Positions 62,965-64,000 of a stretch of DNA of 64,000 nucleotides are shown here, piece after piece. The translations under genes were made by a program, and so were the position numbers. Positions within the stretch are counted from its first letter, which is position 1, and each line of letters opens with the position of its first letter. The DNA is from Bacillota bacterium (GTDB lineage: Bacteria > Bacillota > Sulfobacillia > Sulfobacillales > JAIMBI01), in the NCBI GenBank assembly GCA_021846565.1, contig JAJZWS010000008.1:1-64000 (forward strand). Reading direction: 5' to 3'. The notes beneath the pieces are model-generated. The model saw only the letters and a program-made list of their open reading frames with translations, ran no database searches and was not told where the DNA came from.

Positions 62965-64000
62965 ATGGACACGCCCATGACCGACTGGCTCGACGGGCTC
63001 CACCAGCGCCTGATGAACCAGGTGCCCGCCCTCACTCTCGACAACCTGGGAACCGTGGCCGATATCCTTCGCCAAACGGCGCAGCTGCTCACAGCGTTGG
63101 CGGAGATGCCTGCTGGCTTTTGGCACGGGGCGGCGACCCCACACGCCGCGAAGGCACTGCTCCCGCCCGCGCCCACGCGCCCCCCCTCGGGAAATCGCAT
63201 GGTGCGCCGGCTCCGGGGTGGGTTCCTACCCGAGGTGGGCGTCTCGGTGCCCGAGGCCGCCATCCGCCGGCTCGGGCTGGCCCATGGCGACTATCTCGCT
63301 CTCGACCCGATCGGCACATTTCCCGATGGCCGGCGGCGGTATCGGTTTCAGTTGGCGGAGCGCGCTGTCGAACCGCCGGGGGATGTCCGCGAGCGTGGGG
63401 AACTGCCCATGGCCATCGTGGAGCCCAGCGATCAGGGCGGTCTCATGGTGCAGCGGTCCGTCGACGGACCACTGCCGGCCCGCATCGTCCTGAACGCGGA
63501 GGACGTGCAGTATCTGAATCTCGCCGCGGGCGACGTCGTGGATTTGGCCTACTGGGCCGACGATCCAAACGACGTCCGGGTATGCTGGGTGCATCGGACG
63601 CGGGACACCGAGGGCGGCGACGCGGCACCGGCCGCCCCGCTTCACGACTCGCGGCCCGCCCAGCGGCGTCCACTCGCGGGCCGTGATGCGGAGGAGGACG
63701 ACCGCCTGCTGGACGACCTGGCGGTCGACGCACTCTCGGGCAAGCGCGTCCTGGTGGTGGGCTGCGAGCCCAAGCGCCGAGAGTACGAGGCTGCGATTCG
63801 CCGTTTGGGGGGCGAAATGGACTGGGTCGAAGGCACCGAGGGACAGGCTCGTCTGGAGGCGGCCATCCGCCGCGTGGACGGCGTGGTGTTGCTGACGCGT
63901 TTCATCCGCCACCAATCATTCTGGGACGCGACCGCGCTGGCCAAGGACCACGGGGTGAAAGTGGTGGCCTGCCCGAAGCTGGGCATTCGCTCCGTATCGC
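62965..64000 (+). CDS. DUF2325-domain protein (3' end beyond window)
   Basis: At least 345 residues; no stop before the window ends. N-terminal helical part (NLGTVADILRQTAQLLTALA), a middle region with two similar beta-rich segments (GFLPEVGVSVPEAAIRRLGL and PARIVLNAEDVQYLNLAAGD), an acidic linker and the start of a C-terminal DUF2325 domain (VLVVGCEPKRREYEAAIRRLGG, then RRVDGVVLLTRFIRHQSFWD). DUF2325 is a Rossmann-like domain of unknown function, common in Firmicutes. GGAGAGG precedes ATG 62965. Divergent from spoIIP. Confidence 0.8.
   Translation, partial: MDTPMTDWLDGLHQRLMNQVPALTLDNLGTVADILRQTAQLLTALAEMPAGFWHGAATPHAAKALLPPAPTRPPSGNRMVRRLRGGFLPEVGVSVPEAAIRRLGLAHGDYLALDPIGTFPDGRRRYRFQLAERAVEPPGDVRERGELPMAIVEPSDQGGLMVQRSVDGPLPARIVLNAEDVQYLNLAAGDVVDLAYWADDPNDVRVCWVHRTRDTEGGDAAPAAPLHDSRPAQRRPLAGRDAEEDDRLLDDLAVDALSGKRVLVVGCEPKRREYEAAIRRLGGEMDWVEGTEGQARLEAAIRRVDGVVLLTRFIRHQSFWDATALAKDHGVKVVACPKLGIRSVS

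Noticed and set aside
1-64000. tRNA or rRNA genes and CRISPR arrays
   Set aside because: I scanned both strands for tRNA-like TTCGA/CCA ends, rRNA motifs and regularly spaced repeats and found none that I could support.

Overview
The window is high-GC bacterial DNA (about two thirds G+C by eye) with many GTG and TTG starts and G-rich ribosome binding sites. Its backbone is the conserved Firmicutes housekeeping neighbourhood lepA-hemW-hrcA-grpE-dnaJ-prmA-rsmE-hinT-rpsU-yqeY-yqfC-yqfD-phoH-pgpH-ybeY-dgkA-cdd-era-recO-glyQ-glyS-ppsR-ppdK, with dnaG-rpoD further on. The sporulation genes spoIIP, yqfC and yqfD, a CIRCE/HrcA heat-shock system and an alpha2/beta2-type glycyl-tRNA synthetase point to an endospore-forming, deep-branching high-GC Firmicute (Sulfobacillus, Thermaerobacter or Symbiobacterium-like). 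The species cannot be named from sequence reading alone.

Layout. 0-4.8 kb (+): a frameshifted PLP aminotransferase, thymidine kinase, a reduced Nif3-like protein, RNase HI, aspartate carbamoyltransferase and the RNase P RNA with its own promoter and terminator. 4.8-14.2 kb: small operons holding a cupin, a glyoxalase-family pseudogene, a ComB-like phosphatase, a copper module (CopZ plus a cysteine-rich metallothionein-like peptide, facing an HxlR regulator), a lactonase-like MBL hydrolase, a long-chain acyl-CoA synthetase, a two-domain aspartic protease, a quinone oxidoreductase, and divergent alkylation-repair genes alkA and ogt. 14.2-17.2 kb (-): rpoD and dnaG. 17.3-26.9 kb: an accessory block lying between dnaG and ppdK, with an SDR, a FAD amino-acid oxidase, an Asp/Glu racemase-like protein, an APC permease, an EamA exporter and about 3 kb of decayed transposase sequence. 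26.9-52.9 kb (-): the long housekeeping array, interrupted only by + strand islands (a tandem rhodanese, and a VapBC toxin-antitoxin pair). 53-61.4 kb: a second accessory block with an MFS exporter, a decayed + strand locus, an alpha/beta hydrolase, a membrane-anchored GNAT protein, pyrophosphatase and a phenylacetate-type operon. 61.4-64 kb: spoIIP and a DUF2325 protein that runs off the end.

How the genes work together. The housekeeping array couples heat-shock control, ribosome and RNA maturation (YbeY, Era, PrmA, RsmE, LepA), envelope lipid recycling (DgkA), c-di-AMP turnover (PgpH), sporulation and PEP/pyruvate control (PpdK with its regulator PpsR). dnaK is missing from its usual place between grpE and dnaJ. 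The accessory blocks suggest amino-acid or D-amino-acid oxidation, aromatic or fatty acyl-CoA catabolism and copper handling. The most notable less-described items are the CopZ-linked cysteine-rich peptide, the Nif3-like protein without its metal site, the double-motif retropepsin-like protease, the tandem rhodanese without catalytic cysteines, and several very small genes (32, 49, 56 and 64 residues).
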